This document shows positions 14,701-24,607 of a stretch of 64,000 bases of DNA, in pieces; position 1 is the stretch's first letter; each line of letters opens with the position of its first letter. The notes below the pieces were generated by a model. The model was not told where the DNA came from. It was given only the letters and a program-made list of their open reading frames with translations, and did not search any database. Both the position numbers and the translations under genes were made by a program. Origin of the DNA: Austropuccinia psidii. Lineage: Eukaryota > Basidiomycota > Pucciniomycetes > Pucciniales > Sphaerophragmiaceae. The stretch spans positions 41,907,359-41,971,358 of the forward strand of contig JALGQZ010000009.1 of assembly GCA_023105745.1 (NCBI GenBank), in the 5' to 3' direction.

Positions 14701-15323
14701 CAAAAGGTTTTAGTACACTAATTGGGCCATGATCAGCCATGGATCCAAGCCTTAGATCTATACATGCCTCAGAGACCTCAGAAGTTAAGCACCCTGCCTC
14801 TCTTTGATGTCTTTTGTCCCCTCTAGCTATTTTCACATCAAAAAATAGAAATTCAGGCTTCAAGACTGATACCCACTATGGGTGTATCAAAACTTTATGT
14901 AAGAATACCATGATATTAAGTGTCACAAAAATGCATAACACTATTATTAGTGTATATTTAATATGGGATTTCTCACATTCCCATTATTTGGGCATAAAAT
15001 TGGCAAAAACAAAAAATTTTACAATTCTTTTATGTGGTATTGATGATGTGGTATTGAAGTATTTTCCATATTACCATCTCATAGAGTTAATTTAAGCTTA
15101 TTCACTCTATAGAGCTACCCTAGTTGAAATTTTGTGTAGAATCCAAATCTGGTCTTAAATCCATAGACTTACTTACTCAATAAAATGTTATTCATCTTTT
15201 CTAAAATAAAAAATGATGAATTTTGAATATATGCATGGCTTATGATTTATGCATAGTTCAAAAATTATTATTAAAGATAATTGTGGCCTATTCGGGTATT
15301 TAAAATATACCTCAAGGCTCACA
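11702..15323. repeat. About 1.7-kb imperfect inverted repeat made by LTRs B and C
   Basis: The left arm is about 11702-13405 and the right arm about 13560-15323, with a spacer of about 150 bp. Blocks can be followed by eye along both arms, for example the AGGTATATTTTA block near each outer end and the CTTCTTGTAATTGATTCTTG block near the centre. A transcript crossing it would fold into a long, imperfect double strand. Confidence 0.75.
13415..15323 (-). mobile_element. Solo LTR C, inserted in LTR B in opposite orientation
   Basis: This 1909-bp solo LTR on the minus strand starts TGTGAGCCTTGAGG and ends ACATCTTACA. It is flanked by AGTGT (13410-13414 and 15324-15328). The interrupted LTR B sequence resumes immediately after the second AGTGT. 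It belongs to the same family as LTRs A and B. Because it points against B and lies near B's 3' end, B (11702 to about 13405) and C (about 13560-15323) form two arms of a very long inverted repeat. Open stretches such as 14814-15095 are LTR sequence, not genes. Confidence 0.9.
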
Positions 15324-15360
15324 AGTGTATAACAAGTGAAATAAATGATTAATTATTTAA

Positions 15361-16766
15361 GGGTGTTGGTAAACACAGGTAAGCCCTTACGTGTTTTTAC
15401 CAAATTATGGCCAAAACACGTAAGTGACCTAATTTTTTTTATAAAAATTCCTCAGGCTCATTTTTGAGAATTTTTAACATTTTTTTTGCCATATTTGTTC
15501 CGACATGGGATGTGAAGGTCCCCAAATTTTTTCAAATTTTTTTTTGCCCAATTTTTCTATTTTGGGCAATTTGGTAAAATGGCCCATTTTTTTGAAAAAA
15601 TTCATTAAAAATGTTCCCACTTATGAATTTCAATATTTTTTTTTCAAAATGAAGGTGAGAATGTTGAGAATAATAAACCAGAAGTCCAACATTTTGGTAT
15701 TTTTTTTGCAAGAACATTTGTAGGCCCAAAAAGTCCATGTTTTTTTATGTTTTTTTGTTCATGTTTTTAATTAAATTGAAAATGCCATTTATGACATAAA
15801 TTGAATTCAAAATGTAATTTATGATGAGTGGAAGTTAAAATTTGATTTTTGGCATTAACAGTGCCATTTATCACATCAAAAGTGCCATAAATGGCATCAC
15901 TAATGACATAATAATGCCATAAATGGCATCAAGAATGACATACAGATGCCATTTATGGGCAGAAAATTGGCATAAATGGCATTACAGCAATGCCATAAAT
16001 TGAATTTAATGGCCTTGACAATGCCATTTATGCATTTAAAAATGCCATAAATGGCCTTAACATTGGCCTTAAAAATGGCATGAATGGCCTTAACATTGGC
16101 CTTAAAAATTGAATCAATGGCCTTAACTATAACATAAATGGCATCAAAAATGCCATTTATGGAATCAAAAATTCCATTTGTGGGATTACATAAATGGAAT
16201 TAACAATGCCATTTATGGTGTTACAGAAATGGCATTATGCCATTTATTGCATTGATAATGCCATTCATGGTATTAGTAATGCCATTAATGGCATTGTTAA
16301 TGTGGCATTATTAATGCCATTTATGGCATTAATGGCATCAGAAATGCTGCATTTTTGATGCCACAAATGGCATTGTTGATGCCATGAATGGCATTAATGG
16401 AATCAATAATATTTCATTGATAATGCCATTAATGGCACTGTTAATGCCATTTATGGCACTGTTAATGCCATTTATGGCACTGTTAATGTCATTTATGGCA
16501 CTGTTAATGCCATTTATGGCATTGTTGATTCCATAAATGACATTAATGGCATCAGAAATATTTCATTGATAATGCCATTAATGGCACTGTTAATGCCATA
16601 AATGGAATTTTCAATGCCATTAATGGCACTGTTAATGCCATAAATGGAATTTTTAATGCCACAAATGGCATTAATGGCATCATAAATGCCATAAATAGCC
16701 ATATTTCATTTAAAAACCATCCCTTATGTGTTTTTACCATAAAATTACGTGTTTTTATCAATACCC
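15361..16766. mobile_element. Non-autonomous inverted-repeat DNA element (hAT-like target duplication)
   Basis: This 1406-bp insertion lies in LTR B and is bounded by the perfect 8-bp duplication TTATTTAA (15353-15360 and 16767-16774); the uninserted family sequence has one copy. The ends are inverted: GGGTGTTGGTAAA at the left, and GGGTATTGATAAA read inward on the minus strand at the right. Sub-terminal copies of TTACGTGTTTTTAC sit near both ends in both orientations. An 8-bp duplication with short inverted ends and sub-terminal repeats fits hAT-type elements, but no transposase is present, so the superfamily is an inference. The interior is a poly-T-rich stretch followed by a TGCCAT/ATGGCA array. 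Confidence 0.75.
15781..16707. repeat. Degenerate palindromic TGCCAT/ATGGCA repeat array
   Basis: About 0.9 kb consists of TGCCAT and its reverse complement ATGGCA alternating at roughly 10- to 25-bp spacing, often as the palindrome AATGCCATTTATGGCATT. Higher-order periods are visible. One is a 21-bp unit (TTTATGGCACTGTTAATGCCA) repeated about four times at 16430-16530. Longer blocks with ATTTCATTGATAATGCCATT recur at about 16408, 16560 and nearby. Open frames here on the minus strand are translations of the repeat. Confidence 0.85.
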
Positions 16767-16887
16767 TTATTTAATTATTCAAATTGTGGTTATGATAATT
16801 TCATTATTATATTTCATAAGAACAGTCATAGTATTGTTGATTAAAATTAATATTATTAACAACTTCATAGACACATCTTACAATCCA

Positions 16888-18707
16888 AATAACTGACAAC
16901 ATATGAACATTGCTTTTTCATTAATTAATTTGTTTTTATTGTTTTTTGAAATATCAAAGATTTAATGAATTTTAAAAAATACATACATATCTTGATGGTA
17001 AATAAACTCAAGTAGGACCTCTCTTTACAACAACAAAATTCTTTATTCCCCAAATTCAAAATTTAAAATCAGATAAAAATGATAGAAAGAGGTTGGGTCC
17101 CATCAAAATAGACTATTTGATTTGAAGTGATACCAAACTGTGTTATTTTAAATAAACCTCATTTTTTTTGTATTTCAGATTTTATCATCAACCAAAATCT
17201 ACTTTAATATCAAAAAAGTTTGATTAAATATCAAAAATACAAGTAATTGATTCGAATTCATGAGACAGACTTTCTCATGATGGGTAGCTAAGTACATATG
17301 ATGTGGGAGACAATCCAAATTCCTTTTACTTATTAATCATCATGTGGAATAAATTACTAACAGATTTTAATAAATTTCTAATCATTTGAAATTTATTCCT
17401 CCTTATGTGGAATCAATTCCTCATTTTTTAAAATCAAACACTCATCATTTTAAGTCAATTAACTATACCTTTGATAGTAAATAAGCTAAGGGCTGTTTCT
17501 GAATCATTCTGGGGTTTATATTGAATTAAACAACTTCATCATAGCCTGCCCAGTTTCTTAGATGAAAGCTGCAATACTTAGCATAATGAGCTTGATTCAA
17601 AATAAACCAAGTTATTATTAAATTAAATGAAAGAAGTAAGTTTGATACAATAATTTAGGATTCTCTCAATTATTTCCAAAAAGAAATTATTTTGAAAGGA
17701 ATTCTCAAAATTTTCCATTTTTTGCAATTTCTTTTATGTTTTGAGAAAAATTCATAACATTTATTTTTGCACTTATAGAACTTTCTACATTCTTTTTGTT
17801 GAAAAGTGATAATATGAAGAATATGCAGGGTCTTTTTTTTTCAAATTTTAATTTTTTTTTCTGTTATCCAGCTTTCATGTCCAAAAAAGGCAGTTTTAAA
17901 CTCCAAAATCCCATACTTAATTTTTATTTTTATTTCACAATAAAAGCTCAATTGCATCATTTTGAAAATAAAAGATCAATTGAATCTTTCTCAAAATAAA
18001 AGATCAATTGAATCTTTTTTACAGTAAGAGATCAATTGAATCTTTTTTACAATAAAAGATCAATTTAATCTTTTTTATTTTAAATAAAAAAATATTTCAA
18101 GATCTATAGATCTTTACAATTTGGAATAATAAAATTCCTGTTTGAGGGAGAAAAATATAGATTTTTAATCTTGGATTTTGAGGCTTGTAACACCCTAATG
18201 TTGTCTTTTTTGGCCCATTTTACCCCCCACTCCCCACAAACAAGTGACTATTCTTAATTCCTTCATGGTGGTACAAAGTAGCAATTGTTTACTTACTTTT
18301 TTCATTGATGAACCCATCTTAAAGCTTTCATTTTTACTTATTGCCTTGAGAAAAAAAATTAAAATCTTCAAAGAGGCAGAATTTCAGGAATTTCAGGAAT
18401 ATCTTTTTATTAAGTCCAAATTGATTTTCTAATTTTAAGGTTTAAATATTAAATCATAAAGAAAAATTACTAATAATTTACATATTGGACTCTGAATTTC
18501 CTAATAATGATATTAAAAATAATCTTAATAATAAGATATTGTTATAATTATGGCATAAAATATATTATATTATTTATAGAGAATAAATAATATAATAAGA
18601 TTACTAATTGATATATTATGGAGATTCAATATTGTTACCAAAAAGTGATGAATGGGTAGAAAATTGTTATTTATTAATGAAAATTTTTTTTTGACTAAAA
18701 CATTACC
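16888..18707. other. Unrecognised AT-rich region with a short tandem repeat
   Basis: No gene or bounded transposon was recognised. The only clear structure is the 28-bp tandem array at 17941-18080, listed separately. Open stretches at 17796-17999 and 18244-18432 have no recognisable motif. Confidence 0.45.
17941..18080. repeat. Five-copy 28-bp tandem repeat
   Basis: Units begin at 17941, 17969, 17997, 18025 and 18053, with consensus TAAAAGATCAATTGAATC followed by a T-run and ACAA. The core AAAGATCAATTGAATCTTT is almost a palindrome around CAATTG. The first copy is the most diverged and the middle ones nearly identical. Confidence 0.9.
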
Positions 18708-18710
18708 AAT

Positions 18711-18870
18711 AGGGGGTGTCAAAGTCACCAAATCCCGCCTTAAAATAACACAGGATTTGGAACCCAAATCCCAACACTAAATCCCATGTTTTTTATGTGT
18801 AAATCAAATGGCATTTTAAATGAGTCCCCTGGTATTTTGACCAAATCCCATGCATCTGGGATTTGAGTTT
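18711..18870. promoter_or_regulatory. Left terminal inverted repeat and sub-terminal AAATCCC motifs
   Basis: After the 13-bp terminal repeat, AAATCCC or its complement GGGATTT occurs about five times in 160 bp (for example CCAAATCCCGC, CCCAAATCCCAAC, CTAAATCCCATG, CTGGGATTTGAG). The right end carries the same motif. Repeated sub-terminal motifs of this kind are commonly bound by the transposase or its Myb-like partner; that role is inferred. Confidence 0.6.
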
Positions 18871-19095
18871 GAAACCTAACCCAAATGAGTACTCACAATT
18901 CATACCTGTACAGCATATTCTTCTACACTCCATTTTGGACAATCTGACAAAACAGCTTACAGTCCATTTAGACTTCTTCATCCATATAATAATTCCTTGT
19001 TCCACAGCAAGACACATCAAGTCAGATAGGAAGATCACCTCTGGCCACCAAATCCATCAGGTCACTTAATACGTACAGATTATTGAACCATAATT

Positions 19096-20219
19096 AATTG
19101 GCTTTCAGTAAAATCTAATTTTGAGTCATGTTTTGGTACTAGTGGTTCAACATTCATTGGAAGACCCCCTTTGTCAAAGCAGCATGGATTTCAGCTTATG
19201 GCCATTGAGGTCAACAAAAAATCACGAAATTTCCTAAGCCTTAGTTCAAGCAGCATCCAAGATCAATGCCAAAAATATAAAAAGAAATATGCAGCAAAAA
19301 AAATTCAAGAATTTAACTGGGGCTGGAATAACGGAAGAAGATGAGAGTAAAGGAATAAAATCAATGAGTGAAAAGCTTGAAAGTATGTGTCCTTGCTATT
19401 CTGAAATGGATGTTCTCTTTGGCCTCAAGCCCAATGTCACTCCCATTGCAAGCTATGATTAACAAGAAAAAGACAGCTTCAATGGTGATGATGATGTTGA
19501 TGTTTTGCTTGATAATGTAAGATATGGTCTCTTCCTTTTTTTACCTGCAATAATTAATCCTCATTTTCTTTTTTAAGGAGAATAATGGTTTGTAATCACC
19601 ACTAAATCTGGTTCCTTTGCTTCATAATGAAGATGACTTGGTTCAAGCGGAAAACCTTTGAGATGAATCAGTAAGTATGTTTAAGCCTGATATTTATGAA
19701 ATCCATTGTATTTTCTCCTTTTACCAGCAACGTAAATCCATAAGGCATTCAACACCAAAGCGTAATCAAGGATTGATGCCCAACTTAAATGACAAGAGTG
19801 GTTCTGGGAAAAGGCTGATGGATATGTTTGCACCAACATATGCAAATTTTCTTGAAACATGGCAAAAGGGTATGTTTTGGATTTATTGTTACTCTGATCA
19901 ATCCTACTGACAAAATGCATGATTTTTAGCTCGTGAAACCAGTGAAAATGCTTGTTTGGATTGGGACAGGGAGAGGTGGAATGAAGAGAAAGCAAGCAAC
20001 ATGGAAAATCAACGGTTTAAAGAAGTTATGTTGCAAAAGAAAATGGAGTTTTAGGAGAAGCAACATACAAAGAAATATGCATTTGAAAAAGAAAATTGGA
20101 ATTGTGAATTGTAATTGAAGGAAAAGCAATTCCAGATGGATCTCACTATAGTGGCATTGTCATCAAGCAGGCCAATTGGGGAGCTGGAACGCATTCTAAC
20201 ATTCATCAATAAAAAATAA
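19096..20219 (+). pseudogene. Harbinger partner protein (Myb/SANT-type), decayed
   Basis: The recognisable protein begins NWLSVKSNF and continues FGTSGSTFIGRPP and MAIEVNKKSRNF. It shifts frame near 19330 into GITEEDESKGIKSMSEKL and MDVLFGLKPNVTP, which stops at about 19460. Later exons read STPKRNQGLMPNLNDK with LMDMFAPTYANF (19740-19870) and a charged helix, LDWDRERWNEEKASNM, ending in LSSSRPIGELERILTF at 20219. GTATGT and a TTTTTAG acceptor separate the last two exons. At least two in-frame stops (about 20051 and 20115) and the frameshift mark it as dead. Harbinger elements normally pair the transposase with a Myb/SANT DNA-binding protein that brings it to the nucleus and ends. I assign that role from position and partial motifs, since no full Myb helix-turn-helix was verified. 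The same protein pieces recur at 29299-30576. Confidence 0.6.
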
Positions 20220-21640
20220 CATATCAGGTATACATCATGTGCTCATTTTATATGTGGTTATTTGTTAGATCAAACTGATTTTCATGTTTAATTATTGATC
20301 TTATGTTATGAAATCTAACTGCACTTTATTACCAAATTGAAAATTGAATGCTAATGCCTAATTGGGGAACCAACTTGCAATTTCAATTTTGTACAAAATT
20401 TAATTGCAATTTAGTACAAAATTGAAAATTTGGGCCAATTTTGCATCAAGGTTTCATGTGAAGTCTGTTCAAAATGAAATTGATTGCTCCCTCCATCTTT
20501 CCTTTCTTTTGGATTTTTTGCCAAATATAAGTCGATGACACCTTTTTTCCTTTTTTTGAAATGGTATTTAATGTCATTATTTTATTTTTTTTAATTTTTC
20601 CATCTTTTTCTACATGTTTCTTTTTTTAAAATTCATTTTTCATTTTTATTTTTTATTTTTAATTGATTGAACTTTTAATCATGAAATTTTCCTCTTATTC
20701 TTTATTTTTGATTTTGAATTTTGAATTTTTTCTTTTTTAATTTCAATTTTGAATTCTTCATTTCTTATTTTTTATTTTTCCTGTTCAGCCCTCACTCTTC
20801 CAAAAGAATTCACCATTTTTTTAAATCAGGTAAGTGAATTTTTCTTGTTTTTATTTCACAACTCTGATTTTTTGCCACCTCATTCTGATTTTTGTTTTTT
20901 TATAGGTAATTTTTTTAAATTTTATTTTATTTATTTTATCCACCTCCAAAATCCCCCATCCATAACCATCCTCCACCAAAAACCCACCATCCATCACCAT
21001 GCACCTCCTAAACCCCCCACCCCACTCATCCTGGAACCTCCCCAAAAGGCTCCTGGGAGGTTCCAGGGCCTAGCTGGTTCAAATTGTGCCAAATTGATTC
21101 CAAGGCTTTTTTTAATTTTATTGCTAATTGCCTCCAGAGGCCATTAGCAATAAAATTGATTTTTTTTTTATTTTTTATTTTTTTTGAATGATACAGTACT
21201 GATGTACTGTTTTTTTTTCAATTTTTATTTTTGAAAATCATAATCTTACTTATGTTTTTTTCTAATGAATGATCTTTCTCTGCTGATTTCTTTGTTATTT
21301 CTTTTTTTGAACATCATCATCATGAATCACTGATGCTGATTTTTTATTTATTTTGTTTTTTTTTAAATCATAATTATTTTTACTTTATTTTTTTGATCAT
21401 TATTATTGCTGACATTTTTTTTCCTTTAATATGATCATCATCATTAAGAACTGATGATCTTTTTTTTTGTGTTTTTTTGCAAATCATATTCATGTTGAAC
21501 TTATGATTTTTTTTTTGGATGATAATCATTACTGACCCATAATTGATTTGTCATTTTAATTTTTGTTTCAACTTTTTATCTATTTGTTAATATAGGGGAG
21601 GACCATTTATAAGGGTTTCTTTTGAAATGTCATTCAATTT
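20220..21640. other. Poly-T-rich spacer with two perfect hairpins
   Basis: Between the first two gene relics lies a T-rich, TGATGAT-rich spacer. At 21031-21066 a perfect 12-bp inverted repeat (CTGGAACCTCCC / GGGAGGTTCCAG) encloses 12 nt. At 21114-21157, 20-nt arms (AATTTTATTGCTAAT... / ...ATTAGCAATAAAATT) pair with one mismatch. The open stretch 20749-21147 runs across both hairpins and is not convincing as a protein. Confidence 0.6.
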
Positions 21641-21658
21641 CACCCCCTTCCATCATCC

Positions 21659-22977
21659 TTGAAATTCGAAAAAAGTGCTCCTCCTCTCTCTCACTCTTCA
21701 AATCATTTTGATGATGTCATGGTTAGGACTAAACCAGACTCAGAACATCATCAGAATGATTTGAAAGATGATGAAGCTTTTATTCCTCCTCTTGATGTCA
21801 TGGTTAGGACTAAACCAAATATAGAACATCATGAGGATAATAATACCAAATAAGATCATAAAAGAAAGCTCACCCAAAGTCAAAGAGAACACATCCATGA
21901 TTCAAAACAAATTACGTCCCACCTTGGACATTAAAACAAAGAATATAAAAAATTTTCAACCATTTCAATTGACAAGAAATCAGCCAATGCTTCATGGTTA
22001 AAAATTCCATCTCTCAACACTCTCCCCCATCCTTATATACTCATTGATAAAAAAACAAATCCCTTTTTGCCTGTCATCATATATGAAATAACCCCTTTTG
22101 ATAATTCTTCTGGACACTCTCAAATTCTTCAAAACCTCATCATGACATTGATTTCTTTATCTAAAAATTGACAAGAAATTAAAACCAATAAGCAACTCCT
22201 AGGTGGCATTATGAAAGGTATTGGCTTTCATTCTGGTTCAGATTCTGGCAAATCTGCAGGTGTGTGATATTTTTTTCTTATTATTTTAATAATTACTAAC
22301 TAATTACAAAATCATTAGGTGTTGACTCCAGAAAACCAGGTTTAACTCCTCATCAAATTGAAACCAATAATAATCAATGGACCAAACGTCAACCATTTGA
22401 CAAATTTATTTAATCAAGAATCTCCCATTTTTCAACATTAGCAGCTAATTAAAATCAGTCATTAATGGAAGCAGCCAAATTACCAAATTTCAGTTAGATT
22501 AAATGGACTTCTGCCAATCTCAAGGAAGAATTCAAATAATTTACCAATTTCATTGTCACTCAGGATGGATTTTTCAATAAGCCACACCAAGATCTCAATG
22601 ATCTCAATGCCTGTACTTATGGTATATTCTCTTTTGTATCAAAAAAAGATTTCCATCCCCTTCCAACTGTCTTCACCCCCTCTGGACATGGCTTGCACTT
22701 CCCCAAATTGAAAATGGAGATCAATTTTTCAAAAAAACCTGGCATCATGGAAGTTCTTTGGAAGACATCAACAATGGCTCATAATACAACAAACCCTCCT
22801 CCAGAAATTCTCAATCATGATGAAATAACTCATTTTGGATGTTCTTTTCAAAACAACCATAAATTATTTAATGTAGGTGACAAATTCTTGAACATGACAC
22901 CCACCAATATTAATTCAAAAGTCAATGGGTACTTTGAAAGAAATATGCAGGATCAAAAAAGAACTAAAAAATATTAA
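21659..22977 (+). pseudogene. Third Harbinger gene, unrecognised family, decayed
   Basis: I do not recognise the family. Readable pieces in order are: a repeated DVMVRTKP...EHH motif (about 21712-21835), IIYEITPFDNSSGH (about 22075), GGIMKGIGFHSGSDSG (about 22205), an intron-like GTGTGT...TTAG (about 22261-22318), then GVDSRKPGLTPHQIETNN, and a better preserved C-terminal stretch 22660-22977 with FTPSGHGLHFPKLKMEI, MEVLWKTS and ITHFGCSFQNNHKL, ending at TAA. Several stops and frame changes lie between the pieces. Related fragments occur in the same place in the second Harbinger element (LTKPMLVHH, IIFENTPY, MRGIGF, YGHGIHF, MKVLWKAS). Two copies in two diverged elements argue for a resident transposon gene rather than a chance capture. 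Confidence 0.6.
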
Positions 22978-23064
22978 TTGTAAATAGTTTCATTTTACCA
23001 ATAACATCTCCACTCTGTTGTATGCCATTAAAGTAAGTACATAAATCAATGGTCCTGATGAAAT

Positions 23065-24193
23065 TTACAATTGAATATTTTTCCATTCCAAAGTAATTGG
23101 TTTAATTTTTTCATGCATATTCACCACATCTTCCCCAATTTTGTTATTGGACAGATTTTTGTCAGGTGGTGGATCATCATCTTCATATAAATCAAACCAT
23201 TTATCACCAATTTGTGCTAACATATTATGTAAATTCATGCAAGAAACAACCCAACTAACAAAATATTCAATTTCATGATTATCCCTCATTTGATTTTGCA
23301 TTTCCCTTAGAGAAAACCACTGCCCCTTCAAAAATCCAATTGCATGCTTGATTCTGACCCTTGATTTGGCTAGACAGTAATTGAAAGAACAGTTGTCTTC
23401 ATTCTGTGCTACAACTCCCTTATATGCTGGAACAACCCAAGGAGAGCTTGCATATTCTGAATCAGCAAGTAAGTACTGATCCTTTTCATAAAATGCTGAG
23501 TTTTTTGTGCTATTTTCATATTTTGATAGACATTTGAATCATGAAGTGACCCAGTACAACCAACATGTAGATCAGTGAACTGTTTTTTGATATTGCAAAC
23601 CAGTTGTATTGACATATAATACCTTAATTGTAAACAATCAATAAAAATGAAATAAAGAATCAAAATTAAACAGCTTACCTCTTTTTGAAATCAAAATAGG
23701 CTTCACCATAATTGGGGAGACGTTTTGATAATGGTATGAGACTCCCATCAATAAACCCAATTCACCCAGGGAAGCCTTCTGCTTGCATTACTTGAGACAT
23801 CTCTCTCTTTTGTTCTATTGTTGGCCACATAATAACTTTGCACTTCAGCTTCATTAATATCTGGATCACTCTTTGAGTGTACAACACAATAGCCCCATGG
23901 CTAATTCCAAATAACATTCCAATCTTTCCCCGAGCGGACCCATTGCCATTTGATCCTACCCTTGATAATGCCACAGCCAATTAAATGGCAGGATTGTGTT
24001 GTTTGTTTTGTGATGAGCTTTGAAATTTTTCATCAGATTTAATTTTTGCAACCAATTCTTCAAATGATTCATGTGTGGTCCTACATAGCTGTTGAAACTT
24101 TTCAGATGATAATGTTTGTAAATCATTCATTGTATACATGTAATGTGATGGATATCTTCTATGAGGATTGATGTATCTTTGTGATGTTATCAT
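23065..24193 (-). pseudogene. PIF/Harbinger transposase (DDE), decayed
   Basis: Read from 24193 leftwards, the N-terminal part has RYINPHRRYPSHYMYT and LSSEKFQQLCRTTHESF, followed by VGSNGNGSARGKIGMLFGIS. Next come the first catalytic-Asp motif GFIDGS with PLSKRLPNYGEAYFDF, an intron (donor AGAG|GTAAGC, acceptor AATTAAG|G, about 23635-23680), YYMSIQLVCNIKKQFTDL, the second Asp in TGSLHDSNVY, then EYASSPWVVPAYKG and RVRIKHAIGFLKGQWFSLRE. This order matches the DDE transposases of PIF/Harbinger. Lesions are TAA at 23981-23983, TGA at 23762-23764 and a frameshift near 23490. At the place where the family usually has the catalytic Glu (RxxIE) this copy has Lys. Protein function is therefore lost. 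Confidence 0.85.
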
Positions 24194-24499
24194 ATCTAAT
24201 TAGATTATATCTTCCTGGATATCAGAATCACTATAATAGTTAAGAGCATCAATGAACTGCAGTTAGTTTAAGGTCTGAAGTAAAGGTAGCCTTTGTGATG
24301 CCTTGGGCATGGTAAATGAAGAAAAGGCCTGTAGTAAATGAAATTTTAAATCAAATGATTCAATAAATGACAAGTGTATTCAGATTTTATGAAAGAGAAG
24401 GAAAGTTTTATGAAATTTAACATGCCCTTACTGATTTGTGTGTTTTAAACATGTGCCTTTATGGGAAGGTAAATGCAGGATTTTGTACCTTAAAATACC

Positions 24500-24604
24500 A
24501 CATCTCTTGAGATGTGGGATTTCTGAAATCCCAAAAATTAATGCGGGATTTTGGCAAAAAAAGCAGTATTTTGAGTGTGGTATTTGCTAAATTTGACACC
24601 CCCT
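24500..24604. promoter_or_regulatory. Right terminal inverted repeat with AAATCCC motifs
   Basis: This end ends TTTGACACCCCCT, the complement of the left end. GTGGGATTTCTG, GAAATCCC and GCGGGATTTTGG precede it, repeating the sub-terminal motif of the left end. Confidence 0.6.
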
Positions 24605-24607
24605 AAT

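Larger units (their letters stand above)
11702..16882 (+). mobile_element. Solo LTR B, split by two nested insertions
   Basis: LTR B is in three pieces: 11702-13414, 15329-15360 and 16775-16882, together about 1853 bp, close to the 1909 and 1925 bp of LTRs C and A. It begins TGTGAGGCTTAAGGTAT and ends CATCTTACA. The outer flanks carry the perfect duplication ATCCA (11697-11701 and 16883-16887). That outer match shows the three pieces belong to one insertion, later interrupted by LTR C and by the inverted-repeat element at 15361-16766. No internal retroelement sequence is left. Confidence 0.88.
18711..24604. mobile_element. PIF/Harbinger DNA transposon 1, decayed, three genes
   Basis: This 5894-bp element starts AGGGGGTGTCAAA and ends with the complementary TTTGACACCCCCT. 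It is flanked by the 3-bp duplication AAT (18708-18710 and 24605-24607); three-base duplications are usual for PIF/Harbinger. It contains, in order, a Myb/SANT-type gene relic (+), a hairpin-bearing spacer, a third unrecognised gene relic (+), and a transposase relic (-) read convergently from the right end. All three genes carry stops or frameshifts. The element at 28962-39703 repeats the same order and orientation. Confidence 0.85.

Noticed and set aside
15781..16707. CRISPR-like array
   Set aside because: Spacing is irregular, there are no unique spacers of constant length, and the DNA is eukaryotic.
16514..16761. Two overlapping minus-strand open frames rich in INSAINGI/MALTVPLMALK repeats
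   Set aside because: They are translations of the TGCCAT/ATGGCA array and shift with its period; no independent coding evidence.
20749..21147. 132-codon open frame with a Pro/His-rich stretch
   Set aside because: It runs across poly-T sequence and two perfect hairpins; composition follows the DNA and no related frame is seen in the second Harbinger.
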